Shown in pieces: positions 16,217 through 25,660 of a stretch of DNA of 50,344 nucleotides. The DNA is taken from NCBI GenBank assembly GCA_900546495.1, contig URDN01000015.1:1-50344 (forward strand), read 5' to 3'. A program made the position numbers and the translations under genes. Numbering within the stretch: the first letter of the stretch is position 1; the number at the start of each line of letters is the position of its first letter. The stretch is from an uncultured Lachnospiraceae bacterium. Lineage in GTDB: Bacteria > Bacillota > Clostridia > Lachnospirales > Lachnospiraceae. A model generated the notes under the pieces. That model did no database searches. It was not told the DNA's origin and saw only the letters and a list, made by a program, of their open reading frames with translations.

Positions 16217-18022
16217 TTACTCCTCTTCTGTTGTCTCTTCCGGAAGTTTGATTGCAAGTCCAAGTTCTTCTAACTGTTTCTCATCTACCGTACCTGGAGC
16301 TTCTGTCATCAGACAGGAAGCATCTTTTACTTTCGGGAATGCGATAACGTCACGGATAGAATCTGCATGTACCATATGCATTACCATACGATCTAAGCCG
16401 TAAGCCAGTCCTGCGTGTGGCGGTACACCATACTTGAATGCGGAGAGCAGGAAACCAAACTGATCCCATGCACGCTCTTTTGTAAATCCAAGTACCTCAA
16501 ACATTTTCTCCTGAATATCATCCTGATGGATACGGACAGAACCGCCGCCAAGCTCGGTACCGTTTAATACGATATCATATGCTTTTGCACGAACAGCGCC
16601 CGGATCAGAATCGATCTTATCCCAATCCTCTTCCATTGGCATAGTAAACGGATGATGCATTGCCATATAACGATTCTCTTCATCGGACCACTCCAGTAAC
16701 GGGAACTCTGTTACCCAGAGGAAGTTGTACTTGTTCGGATCCAGCAGGTTCAGCTCTTTTGCCATATGAAGTCTTAATGCGCCAAGAACAGCCCAGACAA
16801 CTTTATTTTTATCTGCTGCAAATAACAGCAGATCGCCCGGTTTTCCTTCGGTAGCTTCTACTAAAGCTGCCAGTTCTTCTTCTGTCATAAATTTTGCAAA
16901 AGAAGATTTGTATGTGCCATCTTCATTTACACACAGATAAGCCAGACCTTTTGCTCCGTATGTTTTTGCCAGATCAACCAGTTTGTCGATCTGTTTGCGG
17001 CCCATGGAAGCTTTGCCCGGAACAGCAATACCACGTACACTGCCGCCGTTCTCTAATGCACCGGTAAATACACCGAATCCACAGTTCTTCACCACGTCAG
17101 ATACGTCATGTAATTCCATGCCAAAACGGGTATCCGGTTTGTCAGAACCGTAACGGTCCATCGCATCCTGCCATGTCATGCGTGGAAGCGGAATCTGTAC
17201 ATCGACACCGATAGCCTCTTTGAACACATATTTTAACAGACGCTCATTTACGTCTAATACGTCATCTACATCTACGAAAGACAGCTCCATGTCGGCCTGT
17301 GTAAACTCCGGCTGACGGTCAGCACGTAAATCCTCATCACGGAAACATTTTGTGATCTGGAAATAACGGTCATATCCGGAACACATCAGCAGCTGTTTAA
17401 ACAGCTGTGGAGACTGCGGAAGTGCATAAAAACTTCCCGGATGCACACGACTTGGTACCAGATAATCTCTTGCTCCCTCCGGAGTGGATTTTGTCAGAAC
17501 CGGTGTCTCGATCTCGATAAAGCCTTCTTTTGCCATGAAATCACGCATCAGATAAGCCACTTTGCTTCTCAGCATCAGGTTACGCTGTAAGTCCGGACGA
17601 CGCAAATCCAAGTAACGGTATTTCAGGCGGATTTCGTCTTTTGTCTGAGAATTCTCCTCAATATGGAAAGGCGGTGTATCGGACTCAGAAAGGATACGAA
17701 GACTTTCTGCAATTACTTCAATATCACCTGTTTTTAAGTTTTCATTTACTGCTGCAGAACGTTTCTGGATCTTACCAACAACAGCGATAACGTACTCACT
17801 TCTGAGTGTCTCTGCTTTTGCAAATCCATCTGCTCCTACACTGTTTTCATCAAATACGATCTGAAGCAGACCGGAACGGTCTCTCAGGTCAATAAAGATC
17901 AGGCTTCCCAGATTTCTTCTTCTCTGTACCCAACCCATAACGGTAACGGTACTTCCGATATCTGCGCTGGATACCTCTGTACATCTATGGGATCTTTTCA
18001 ATCCACGCATGGACTCTGCCAT
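16217..18022 (-). CDS. aspS: Aspartate--tRNA ligase
   Basis: Class II aminoacyl-tRNA synthetase that charges tRNA-Asp in the cytoplasm. The 601 residues show the full bacterial plan: an OB-fold anticodon-binding domain (about 1-110, GWVQRRRNLGSLIFIDLRDRSG), the catalytic core with motif 2 (FRDEDLRADRQPEFTQAD near 220-240), the bacterial GAD insertion (about 290-410) and motif 3 in GLAYGLDRMVMHMV. The C terminus is acidic (EETTEEE). The start is ATG 18022, 12 bp after hisS, and the two are co-transcribed. A discriminating versus non-discriminating (Asp/Asn) enzyme cannot be told apart here. A terminator follows. Confidence 0.97.
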   Translation of the reverse strand: MAESMRGLKRSHRCTEVSSADIGSTVTVMGWVQRRRNLGSLIFIDLRDRSGLLQIVFDENSVGADGFAKAETLRSEYVIAVVGKIQKRSAAVNENLKTGDIEVIAESLRILSESDTPPFHIEENSQTKDEIRLKYRYLDLRRPDLQRNLMLRSKVAYLMRDFMAKEGFIEIETPVLTKSTPEGARDYLVPSRVHPGSFYALPQSPQLFKQLLMCSGYDRYFQITKCFRDEDLRADRQPEFTQADMELSFVDVDDVLDVNERLLKYVFKEAIGVDVQIPLPRMTWQDAMDRYGSDKPDTRFGMELHDVSDVVKNCGFGVFTGALENGGSVRGIAVPGKASMGRKQIDKLVDLAKTYGAKGLAYLCVNEDGTYKSSFAKFMTEEELAALVEATEGKPGDLLLFAADKNKVVWAVLGALRLHMAKELNLLDPNKYNFLWVTEFPLLEWSDEENRYMAMHHPFTMPMEEDWDKIDSDPGAVRAKAYDIVLNGTELGGGSVRIHQDDIQEKMFEVLGFTKERAWDQFGFLLSAFKYGVPPHAGLAYGLDRMVMHMVHADSIRDVIAFPKVKDASCLMTEAPGTVDEKQLEELGLAIKLPEETTEEE

Positions 18023-18034
18023 AATATATTCCTC

Positions 18035-19282
18035 CTATTTAAAAAATTCTACGAATTCCTCGTAACCTTCTTTAGAAAGCTGCTCTTTCTGGAATTTTTT
18101 ATTTTTATTCATACGGACAACCAATACCTGCTCGCCGTTTGCACGTGCCTGCTGTGCCTGTCCGATCACTTCACTGAGTTTATCGCCCGGATATCCTTTT
18201 TCAATCAGATATGCAGTCTTTTTCGGCTGCTCCGGAATCTTGAAACCATTCTCCATCAGAAGCAGGATGATACGCTCAAATCCGATGGAAAATCCGCAGG
18301 CCGGAACATCTTTTCCGGTGAAGTTTCCAACCATCTTGTCGTAACGTCCGCCGCCACCGCAGCTTCCGCCAAACTCCGGAATCGCGATCTCAAAAATAGT
18401 TCCTGTATAGTAAGACATACCTCGTACTAAAGTCGGATCAAATACCAGTTCAAAGGATGCTGTCTTTGTCGCATTTACTGCAGATGCGATCTCTTTCATA
18501 TTCTGAACGATCTCCGCATCCAGATAGTCACCTAAAGTATCTGCCAGATAGCTGATGCCATCCTCTGCCTGCTCTACACCAGTGAACAGTGACAGATATT
18601 TATCGATTGATTCCTGTGCATAACCTTCTTTTGCAAGTTCCTCTGCAACACCTTCCAGACCGATCTTATCCATCTTGTCCAGAATGATAAATACTGTATC
18701 AAACTCTTCCTCTGCAAATCCGCTGTAAGCCGCCATTGCTTTTAAGATTCGGCGCTCGTTGATACGGATCTCAAAATTTTTGAATCCAAGTTTGCCAAGT
18801 GTGGTTGTAGTAGCAAGGATCAGTTCAATCTCTGCCAGGTTAGACGGCTCGCCAAGAATATCAATATCACACTGCATGAACTGACGATAACGACCTCTCT
18901 GCGGACGGTCTGCACGCCATACATTTCCCATCTGAAGTGCCTTAAACGGGGACGGCAGATCATTTGCATGGTTTGCATAGTAACGGCAAAGCGGTACAGT
19001 CAGATCATATCTCATACCAAAATCAACCAGATCTGCCTCACTCTGTGCAGTCTCCAGTTTCAGTTTTTCACCACGTTTTAATACCTTGAAGATCAGTTTC
19101 TCATTTTCTCCACCCTGCTTGTTGCTCAGGTTTGCAATATCTTCCATACAAGGTGTCTCAATCGGGGTAAATCCGAATGCACGATAAGTCTCTTTGATCA
19201 CGCTCTGTACATAATCACGAATCTGCATCTCATCCGGCATAATATCTTTCATACCGTTTACCGGTTTTTTCTTTAAAGCCAC
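18035..19282 (-). CDS. hisS: Histidine--tRNA ligase, eukaryotic/archaeal-like form
   Basis: Class II synthetase charging tRNA-His. Motif 2 and the histidine-site sequences are present (VWRADRPQRGRYRQFMQCDIDILG near 115-140; GGGGRYDKMVG near 325). The motif MRYDLTVPLCRYYA near residue 88 is the version found in eukaryotic and archaeal HisRS, where most bacteria have LRPEGTA. The C-terminal anticodon-binding domain is present but short (last ~85 residues). The 415-residue length is normal. GTG 19282 is the start, spaced 7-8 bases from GGAGG. It heads the hisS-aspS operon, with its own promoter at 19414-19442 and a leader of about 120 bases; no T-box hallmark is seen there. Confidence 0.95.
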   Translation of the reverse strand: MALKKKPVNGMKDIMPDEMQIRDYVQSVIKETYRAFGFTPIETPCMEDIANLSNKQGGENEKLIFKVLKRGEKLKLETAQSEADLVDFGMRYDLTVPLCRYYANHANDLPSPFKALQMGNVWRADRPQRGRYRQFMQCDIDILGEPSNLAEIELILATTTTLGKLGFKNFEIRINERRILKAMAAYSGFAEEEFDTVFIILDKMDKIGLEGVAEELAKEGYAQESIDKYLSLFTGVEQAEDGISYLADTLGDYLDAEIVQNMKEIASAVNATKTASFELVFDPTLVRGMSYYTGTIFEIAIPEFGGSCGGGGRYDKMVGNFTGKDVPACGFSIGFERIILLLMENGFKIPEQPKKTAYLIEKGYPGDKLSEVIGQAQQARANGEQVLVVRMNKNKKFQKEQLSKEGYEEFVEFFK

Positions 19283-19447
19283 TGTATATCCTCCATTCCA
19301 TACAGATTGCTCTGTATTTTATATTCCTAAACAAACAGATATCCGACATCTGTTTTCTTATACATTTCCAAACACAGATGATTTCTCTATTTCTGTGTTC
19401 ACATACATAGTTTATTATACGTTTGTGAGTTTGATATAGCAAGTATT
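19283..19447 (-). promoter_or_regulatory. Promoter and hairpin-containing leader of hisS-aspS
   Basis: On the minus strand -35 TTGCTA (19437-19442) and -10 TATAAT (19414-19419) are separated by exactly 17 bases. The leader of about 120 bases carries small hairpins such as ACACAGA/TCTGTGT, ACAGAT/ATCTGT and ACAGA/TCTGT. I looked for T-box elements (specifier stem, TGGNACC antiterminator bulge) and did not find them. Confidence 0.75.
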
Positions 19448-21229
19448 TTATCTAAGCTGACCACAGTTTTTCAGCAATTCCCGCTTCCGCTCTACCATCT
19501 CATCCACACGATCCAGGTAATTTGTAATATCCTTAACATTTCCCACACGCTCAATACGCTTGCCATCCTCAAAAACAACTTTGGTAGTAGCACCTGCGCC
19601 AAGCGCCATAATGGTCTGTTTTTCTTCCATGATCAGAATGTTGTACACTCCGGCTTTTCCCGGTTTTGCGTAGCCGACATTTTCAAAATTGCCTGCCATA
19701 TTTTTCTGACGATACAGATAATATGGCTCCAGTCCCATCTCATGACAGCACTCTGCCGTCAGATCAATGGTCTGCGCGGTATTCTCAATATGCAGGTTCT
19801 CGTACTGTTCCTTCTGCATCCGAAGTCTGGCTGCACGTTTGATTGCCAATGAATGAACGGTGATGTTATCCGGATCCAGTTCTTCTAACTGTCTCATGGT
19901 CTCACGCACATCCTCGATGGTCTCCTCCGGAAGTCCAACGATCAGATCCATGTTGATATTATCAAAACCTGCTTCCCGCGCCAGTTTGAAACTGTCGATG
20001 GTCTGCTGTACGGTATGCTGACGACCGATAAGACGCAATGTTTCTTCTTTCATGGTCTGCGGATTGATGGAAATTCTGGAAATGTTATGTTTATGGATTA
20101 CTTCCAGTTTTTCTCTGGTGATGCTGTCCGGTCTGCCGGCTTCTACGGTAAACTCCAGAAGTTGTGTCTTCTTCCGCACTTTACCATTTTCACAAACAGA
20201 ACCTGCTGCATTACCTTCAACATCGGTTGAACCATTTTCAGATTTAGCCTCATCCATAGAATTCTGCGCTTCATCTGCTGCATCTACTTCATTCATATAT
20301 TCATCCGCATAGATCATTCTGCCCTGCTCATCTGCGATTCCAAAATAGCTTCCGATCATCGTCAACAGTCGATCCATCTGCTCTGCGGAAAGTGTTGTTG
20401 GTGTGCCTCCGCCAATATAAACAGAATTTAAAACCTTGTGTTTGCAAGCCTCTGCCGTAAATGCAATTTCTTTTTCCAATGCATCCAAATATTCATCCAT
20501 ACGGTTTGCCCATTTTGCCAGTGGATAAGAGGTGAAAGAACAATAAAGGCATGTACTCGGGCAGAATGGAATACCTACATATAAACTGTAGCCATTCTCA
20601 TAATCTATACGACTCAGCAATTCCAGTTCACGCTTTGCAACTGCCAGACTCAGCTCAATTTTTTCATCCGAAGCAAAATATGTTTCTTTCATATAAGAAC
20701 GAATCTCGTCTTCACTTTTTCCTTCTTCCAGTAATTCCATCGGGATTTTCGTCGGGCGAATACCCGTCAGCGTTCCCCATGGAAGTGTCTTTCCTGCATA
20801 CAAGGTCAGCAGATAATATAATTGCTGTTTTAACTCATTTTTTGTCTTTTTCCGATCAGCAAAATCAACCAGAACGCTGCCGCCCAGTGTCATTTTTTCT
20901 TCTGCTGTACCATTTTTCTGATTCTGTGAAAAAGCTTCTTCCGAAATCTGCTCTGCATTCTCATTTTCTTCTTTTGCTGCATGATCATGATCCTGCGCAA
21001 CTATTTCTTCTTTTGTCACATTATCATTTTCCTGCTGTTCCCGCTCATAAAATTTAAAATCAATCATGTGGTTTTTCCGGTCATAATTTACCACAAGATG
21101 AAATACGCTCTCCGGAAACTCCTCCCGCGGCATGGCTTTTACAAGCACGTCATGCTGTGGATAAAACGCCTTTACCAGAGAATGAATATCATACTCAAAA
21201 TCCGGCTCATTTAACTGTACTGTAATCAT
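19448..21229 (-). CDS. hemZ: Oxygen-independent coproporphyrinogen dehydrogenase HemZ-like radical SAM protein
   Basis: Radical SAM enzyme of the HemN/HemZ group, named for conversion of coproporphyrinogen to protoporphyrinogen without oxygen; some relatives are instead heme chaperones. The cluster motif CxxxCxxC is in FCPSTCLYCSF at about residue 222. GGGTPTTLS follows, then INPQTM and the GLPEET motif near 450. The 593 residues exceed the ~500 of Bacillus HemZ because of two acidic low-complexity insertions, at about 75-115 and about 300-360. I use ATG 21229, 7 bases after AAAAGGA, rather than the TTG at 21247. No other heme genes are in the window. It sits between the MBL hydrolase and hisS. 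Confidence 0.88.
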   Translation of the reverse strand: MITVQLNEPDFEYDIHSLVKAFYPQHDVLVKAMPREEFPESVFHLVVNYDRKNHMIDFKFYEREQQENDNVTKEEIVAQDHDHAAKEENENAEQISEEAFSQNQKNGTAEEKMTLGGSVLVDFADRKKTKNELKQQLYYLLTLYAGKTLPWGTLTGIRPTKIPMELLEEGKSEDEIRSYMKETYFASDEKIELSLAVAKRELELLSRIDYENGYSLYVGIPFCPSTCLYCSFTSYPLAKWANRMDEYLDALEKEIAFTAEACKHKVLNSVYIGGGTPTTLSAEQMDRLLTMIGSYFGIADEQGRMIYADEYMNEVDAADEAQNSMDEAKSENGSTDVEGNAAGSVCENGKVRKKTQLLEFTVEAGRPDSITREKLEVIHKHNISRISINPQTMKEETLRLIGRQHTVQQTIDSFKLAREAGFDNINMDLIVGLPEETIEDVRETMRQLEELDPDNITVHSLAIKRAARLRMQKEQYENLHIENTAQTIDLTAECCHEMGLEPYYLYRQKNMAGNFENVGYAKPGKAGVYNILIMEEKQTIMALGAGATTKVVFEDGKRIERVGNVKDITNYLDRVDEMVERKRELLKNCGQLR

Positions 21230-21370
21230 ACTTATTTCCTTTTCCAATCTCTTTTAAAAAACATTATCTGGCTTCTACACTTTTCTATCTGCTACAGGTC
21301 AATTTTTCATAAATGCACATTCACCTGTTCCATAAAAATCCATTTATATGTTATCCATTATAGTATCTTT

Positions 21371-21434
21371 TTACGTCACAAAAGGAATTTCCACAAATAC
21401 AAATTCATCTACCTGTTTCATGAAAATTCCTTTT
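21371..21434 (-). terminator. Terminator-like hairpin between MBL hydrolase and hemZ, with possible 16-codon ORF
   Basis: AAAAGGAATTT (21380-21390) and its complement AAATTCCTTTT (21424-21434) can pair across a 33-base loop, ending rel-MBL transcription on the minus strand. The same bases contain a short frame from ATG 21421 to TAA 21371, MKQVDEFVFVEIPFVT, preceded by AAAGGA. I consider the terminator likelier than the peptide. Confidence 0.45.
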
Positions 21435-21450
21435 AAATCATTATACTAAA

Positions 21451-22083
21451 TTATGCTAAGTACATATTATACTGTTTCTCATAACCAATTGTGGTACGTG
21501 CCTCATGTCCCGGCAATACCGCAGTATCGTTTGGAAGCACAAACAGTTTTTCTTTTACGGAACGCACCAGATCTGACATGCTTCCACCCTTAAAATCTGT
21601 TCTGCCAACAGAACCACAAAACAGGGTGTCACCACTTGCCAGCACTTTGTTGCCGTCAAAATAGTAACAACATCCACCTTCAGTGTGTCCCGGTGTGGAA
21701 AGCACTTTAATCTTGAATCCGGCTAAGTCCAGCACATCACCGTCTTTTGTATACACGTCTGCATCATAAGTCTCCGGATTGCCAAACATTGCGGATACAT
21801 TTTTCTGAATGTCATGCATAGTGGCTTCTTCCTTTTCACTTGCATAGACAAAAACACCAAATGCATCTGCTACCATTCGTGCATGATGCGCATGATCATA
21901 ATGTCCATGTGTCAGCAAAACTGCCTGCAATTTTAATCCGCGCCCTTTGATGCGGCGGATAAGATCTGCTCCATCTCCGCCCGGATCAATGATCACCATT
22001 TCTTTTGTGTCCGCGTTTACGATAAAGTAACAGTTTGTTCCAATATCGCCAACGTTATATTCTTCAATTCTTAAATCTGCCAT
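21451..22083 (-). CDS. MBL-fold metallo-hydrolase (glyoxalase II-like, YcbL type)
   Basis: A 210-residue metallo-beta-lactamase-fold hydrolase. The zinc motif is complete in LLTHGHYDHAHH (HxHxDH, residues ~58-69), with further ligands in STPGHTEGG (about 130) and DTLFCGSVGRTD. The final His is in LPGHEARTTIGYE. The size and the C-terminal GHEA pattern match stand-alone glyoxalase II-like proteins that cleave thioesters, but the true substrate in Clostridia is not known. It follows rel by 24 bp and is likely co-transcribed with it. Ribosome binding site AAGGAG. Confidence 0.88.
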   Translation of the reverse strand: MADLRIEEYNVGDIGTNCYFIVNADTKEMVIIDPGGDGADLIRRIKGRGLKLQAVLLTHGHYDHAHHARMVADAFGVFVYASEKEEATMHDIQKNVSAMFGNPETYDADVYTKDGDVLDLAGFKIKVLSTPGHTEGGCCYYFDGNKVLASGDTLFCGSVGRTDFKGGSMSDLVRSVKEKLFVLPNDTAVLPGHEARTTIGYEKQYNMYLA

Positions 22084-22107
22084 ATATCTTTATACTCCTT
22101 ATCCCTG

Positions 22108-24495
22108 TCAGCCGGTCGTACGTTCAATATCAAAAACGCTCTCGATCTGACGGATCTTTTCACCAAGCATGTTCAGCTCATCTTTGCCTTTTGTATAGAA
22201 AGAAACTGCAATGGTCGCAATTCCCTTTTTACTTGTTCGAGAATTGATGGAATTAATATCAATTCCACGCTCGGTAAAAATCTTCGTGATATCTACCAGC
22301 AAACCGGTACGGTTGTTTCCGAAAATCCGAAGCTCTGCCAGATATTTGCCGTGACCGCCGTTTTCTTCATCAGCGGCTCCCTGCTGCCATTCTGCCTCGA
22401 TCAAACGCTGTCTGTCAAAATCCGGAAGCTGCATGATATTAATGCAGTCTGTTCGGTGAATGGATACGCCTCGTCCTCTTGTGACAAATCCGACGATCTC
22501 GTCGCCCGGTACCGGACTGCAGCACTTGGAAAAATGAACTGCCACATCCGTCAGACCTTTTACGATAATTCCGCTCTTTTTATGAGAAGTACGTGCTTCC
22601 TCTTCGTGTTTTTCCTTCTGTTCGGAAGAAGATACCTCAAGCAGTACCTGCTCATCGGTAATCACTTTCTTGTGGTCCTTGCGGTATTCTTCCATCATGC
22701 GGTTCACGATCTGTGACTCTTTCAATCCACCATGACCAACCGCTGCCAATACAGAATCCCAGTCACGGAATCCATATTTACGCTGTACTTTTGCCTGATA
22801 TTCCGGCTTATTGATATCGCCTAAATTAATGGATTTTGCTTTACAGTAATTGTTCAGCAGCTCTTTTCCACTGACAATATTTTCTTCTTTAAACTCACTA
22901 CGGAACCACTGGTTGATCTTATTTTTTGCCTGTGTACTCTTTACAAGGTTCAGCCAGTCACGGCTCGGACCTTTGGAGTTTGCAGAAGTCAGGACTTCGA
23001 TACGGTCACCGTTACGGATATTATAATCAATTGTTACCAGACGTCCGTTTACTTTTGCACCGATCATTTTATTTCCTACTGCTGAATGAATGCTGTAGGC
23101 AAAATCGATCGGTGTGGAACCTTTTGGCAGGTTCTTGACATCACCACTCGGTGTAAAACAGAATACACTGTCTGAAAACAGATCCAGATCACTCTTTAAC
23201 AGGCTCATGAACTCCTTATTATCGGACATGTCCCGCTGCCATTCCAGAATCTGGCGAAGCCAGCTTAATTTTTCTTCCTCACCGTTGATGCTGTTTCCGT
23301 TATTTGCTTCTTTGTATTTCCAATGTGCGGCAATACCGTATTCAGAAGTACGATGCATCTCCTCGGTACGGATCTGAATCTCAAACGGCTGACCGGTCGG
23401 TCCGATCAGTGTCGTATGCAGAGACTGATACATATTCGGTTTCGGCATTGCAATATAATCTTTAAAACGTCCCGGGATTGGTTTGTATTTTTCGTGAATG
23501 ACACCAAGTGCCGCATAACAGTCCTTGACATCTTTTACAATAATACGAATGGCAAACAGATCATAAATCTGATCCAGTGTCTTGTTCTGGTTTACCATCT
23601 TTTTGTAAATGCTGAAGAAATGTTTTGCACGTCCCATGACGGTCGCTTCAATACCGGCTTCCTTCATACAGACTTCCACATCATTCACCAGAGAATTAAC
23701 ATATTTATCACGGGCAGATTTGCGCACCGCAATCTTCTCCACCAGATCATAATATGCCTCCGGCTCCAGATATTTCAGAGAAAGATCCTCTAATTCGATC
23801 TTGATCTTGGAAATACCAAGACGCTGCGCGATCGGAGCATAAATATCCATCGTCTCGCGGGCTTTCTCTTTCTGTTTTTCCGGCTTCATATACTTTAAGG
23901 TACGCATATTATGCAAACGGTCCGCCAGCTTGATAATGATAACGCGAATATCCTTTGCCATGGCAAGAAACATCTTACGCAGATTCTCTGCCTGAACTTC
24001 TACCTTATCTGCTTTATAGGAAATCTGACCCAGTTTTGTTACACCATCAACTAAAAGAGCAACCTCCGGTCCAAACTCCTCCCTGATCTCCTCATCTGTC
24101 ATTACCGTATCTTCTACGACATCATGCAGCAAACCGGCAACGATAGTCTCTTTATCCATCTCAAGTTCTGCCAGAATGATTGCCACATATAATGGATGAA
24201 TGATATACGGTTCTCCGGATTTACGCACCTGTGTCCTATGAGCTTCCTCTGCGATCTGATATGCTTTTTCCACCATGGAAATATCCGCAGACGGATGGTA
24301 TTTGCGAATAATCTGAAGCAGATCTTTGTGCAGTTCCTCCGGGCTCACAAAATCTTTGATCGGCACAAGTTTTGCTGAATCCAAAATAGAGTCCGGTTCA
24401 ATTGATTTCACCGCAATGTCATCTGTCACATCTTTGGTCTGCGGCATTTTTTCATTTTCTGATATCTTTTTCATCTCTTTTTCTCTTGTTTCCAT
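22108..24495 (-). CDS. relA: Bifunctional (p)ppGpp synthetase/hydrolase Rel
   Basis: Ribosome-associated stringent-response enzyme of 795 residues. The hydrolase HD motif is GLLHDVVEDT near 123-132. The synthetase domain (about 255-370) contains GRFKDYIAMPKPNMYQSLHTT. The TGS domain (about 410-475) has FTPSGDVKNLPKGSTPIDFAYS, followed by the helical and zinc-finger regions and a C-terminal ACT domain (about 720-795). Both active sites look complete, so it can make and degrade alarmone, counterbalancing the small RelQ at 11.6 kb. Start ATG 24495 follows GTG 24498 and a GGTGGGA site. It is the first gene of rel-MBL-(hemZ), with a consensus promoter just upstream. Confidence 0.96.
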   Translation of the reverse strand: METREKEMKKISENEKMPQTKDVTDDIAVKSIEPDSILDSAKLVPIKDFVSPEELHKDLLQIIRKYHPSADISMVEKAYQIAEEAHRTQVRKSGEPYIIHPLYVAIILAELEMDKETIVAGLLHDVVEDTVMTDEEIREEFGPEVALLVDGVTKLGQISYKADKVEVQAENLRKMFLAMAKDIRVIIIKLADRLHNMRTLKYMKPEKQKEKARETMDIYAPIAQRLGISKIKIELEDLSLKYLEPEAYYDLVEKIAVRKSARDKYVNSLVNDVEVCMKEAGIEATVMGRAKHFFSIYKKMVNQNKTLDQIYDLFAIRIIVKDVKDCYAALGVIHEKYKPIPGRFKDYIAMPKPNMYQSLHTTLIGPTGQPFEIQIRTEEMHRTSEYGIAAHWKYKEANNGNSINGEEEKLSWLRQILEWQRDMSDNKEFMSLLKSDLDLFSDSVFCFTPSGDVKNLPKGSTPIDFAYSIHSAVGNKMIGAKVNGRLVTIDYNIRNGDRIEVLTSANSKGPSRDWLNLVKSTQAKNKINQWFRSEFKEENIVSGKELLNNYCKAKSINLGDINKPEYQAKVQRKYGFRDWDSVLAAVGHGGLKESQIVNRMMEEYRKDHKKVITDEQVLLEVSSSEQKEKHEEEARTSHKKSGIIVKGLTDVAVHFSKCCSPVPGDEIVGFVTRGRGVSIHRTDCINIMQLPDFDRQRLIEAEWQQGAADEENGGHGKYLAELRIFGNNRTGLLVDITKIFTERGIDINSINSRTSKKGIATIAVSFYTKGKDELNMLGEKIRQIESVFDIERTTG

Positions 24496-24516
24496 CACGA
24501 TCCCACCTATTCCAAC

Positions 24517-24545
24517 ATTATAATGAAAATCACCGTAAATTGCAA
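24517..24545 (-). promoter_or_regulatory. Promoter of rel
   Basis: -35 TTGCAA (24540-24545) and -10 TATAAT (24517-24522) with a 17-base spacer. The leader would be about 15 bases. Confidence 0.8.
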
Positions 24546-24583
24546 CGATTTCCCGCCGCCATACCAGTCGCGCTTTCTATAAA

Positions 24584-24782
24584 GTGTTACACACAGTTCA
24601 CGCGAGCCATTCACAAAAGAGTTCTCTTGCGAACGATGCTTCTTGAACTATGTTCCAGAAGACGTCAGCTACTACTTTTGCTCATAAAAAGGCGCTCCCT
24701 TCACCCTTAATCATCCAGATATTTCCTCATGCAAGCATGAGTAATCTCCAAATGCCCATGATGAGTGAACTGTGACAGTAAA
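24584..24782. repeat. Possible ~200-bp MITE-like element or structured RNA between rel and the cyclophilin gene
   Basis: Imperfect terminal inverted repeats bound this stretch: GTGTTACACACAGTTCAC at 24584-24601 and its partner ending at 24782, sharing a perfect CACAGTTCAC/GTGAACTGTG core. An internal perfect hairpin CTCATGC-AA-GCATGAG lies near 24727-24742. No ORF in it looks coding. The ends resemble a small non-autonomous element, but no target duplication is clear, so a structured RNA is equally possible. Confidence 0.4.
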
Positions 24783-24843
24783 TTTGGTCTTTTTTTACAG
24801 TATCACACGAATCCGCAAAAAAATAGCTTTTTTTTGAATTTTG

Positions 24844-24872
24844 TTGAAAACAATTGTTTTTTCATATACAAT
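24844..24872 (+). promoter_or_regulatory. Promoter of the cyclophilin gene
   Basis: -35 TTGAAA (24844-24849) and -10 TACAAT (24867-24872) with a 17-base spacer. A second TATAAT at 24909-24914 abuts the ribosome binding site and is too close to serve alone with a leader. Confidence 0.65.
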
Positions 24873-24927
24873 GCTAAATAGAAATGCCAATTTACTATAT
24901 TTTTTGGCTATAATTAAGGAGGTCATT

Positions 24928-25449
24928 ATGGCACAAAATCCAATCGTAACAATCGAAATGGAAAACGGCGATATCATCAAGGCTGAGCTTTATCCGGAAA
25001 TCGCCCCAAATACAGTAAACAACTTTATTTCACTGGTGCAGAAAGGTTTTTATGACGGTGTTATCTTCCACCGCGTCATCAGAGGATTTATGATTCAGGG
25101 TGGCGATCCGGAAGGAACCGGTATCGGTGGTCCCGGATACAGCATCCGCGGTGAGTTCTCTCACAATGGTTTCACAAATAACCTGAAACATACACCGGGG
25201 GTTCTGTCTATGGCTCGCACTATGATGCCGAACTCCGCAGGAAGCCAGTTCTTCATCATGCACGCTGCTGCACCACATCTTGACGGTGAGTATGCAGGTT
25301 TCGGTAAAGTTATCGAAGGTATGGAGAATGTAAACAAGATCGCAGAGACACGTTGTGATTACAGTGATCGTCCGATGGCTCAGCAGAAAATGGCGAAAGT
25401 TACTGTGGAAACTTTCGGTGTAGACTATCCAGAACCAGAAAAATGCTAA
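24928..25449 (+). CDS. Peptidyl-prolyl cis-trans isomerase, cyclophilin type
   Basis: A 173-residue cytosolic cyclophilin that speeds proline isomerisation in folding proteins. Active-site residues lie in FHRVIRGFMIQGGDPEGTGIGGPGYSI (the Arg-Phe-Met-Gln set near 45-60) and in GSQFFIMHAAAPHLDGEYAGFGKVIEGM. No signal peptide is present. The frame is open to 24841, but ATG 24928 after AAGGAGG at 5 bases gives the family start MAQNPIVTIEMENG. It is a single-gene unit divergent from rel. Confidence 0.95.
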   Translation: MAQNPIVTIEMENGDIIKAELYPEIAPNTVNNFISLVQKGFYDGVIFHRVIRGFMIQGGDPEGTGIGGPGYSIRGEFSHNGFTNNLKHTPGVLSMARTMMPNSAGSQFFIMHAAAPHLDGEYAGFGKVIEGMENVNKIAETRCDYSDRPMAQQKMAKVTVETFGVDYPEPEKC

Positions 25450-25494
25450 TTCTTGTTTAGGGATGGCTTAAAATTTACCATTTTTTTTAATAGG

Positions 25495-25555
25495 AACTCC
25501 AGCAATTTTATCTCAGTCGCTAACAATCGCTCCTTGAGATAAAATTGCTGGAGTT
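25495..25555. repeat. Perfect 21-bp inverted repeat downstream of the cyclophilin gene
   Basis: Arms at 25495-25515 and 25535-25555 (starting AACTCCAGCAATTTT) are exact complements around a 19-base loop. It may act as a transcription terminator, though a T-run follows on neither strand. Confidence 0.8.
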
Positions 25556-25660
25556 CTTACTCTACACAGAGAATTTCGTAAATTTTTGCGCCACCCTGCA
25601 CTGCGTGCCACACTACGTGCAGAATTTTCGTTTCACTTCTATGCTTTACACTTACTTTAA

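Noticed and set aside
19283..19447. T-box riboswitch before hisS
   Set aside because: The leader has hairpins, but the conserved TGGNACC antiterminator bulge and a clear specifier loop are missing.
21371..21421. 16-codon peptide between the MBL hydrolase and hemZ
   Set aside because: It is overlapped by a terminator-like hairpin; only weak evidence favours translation.
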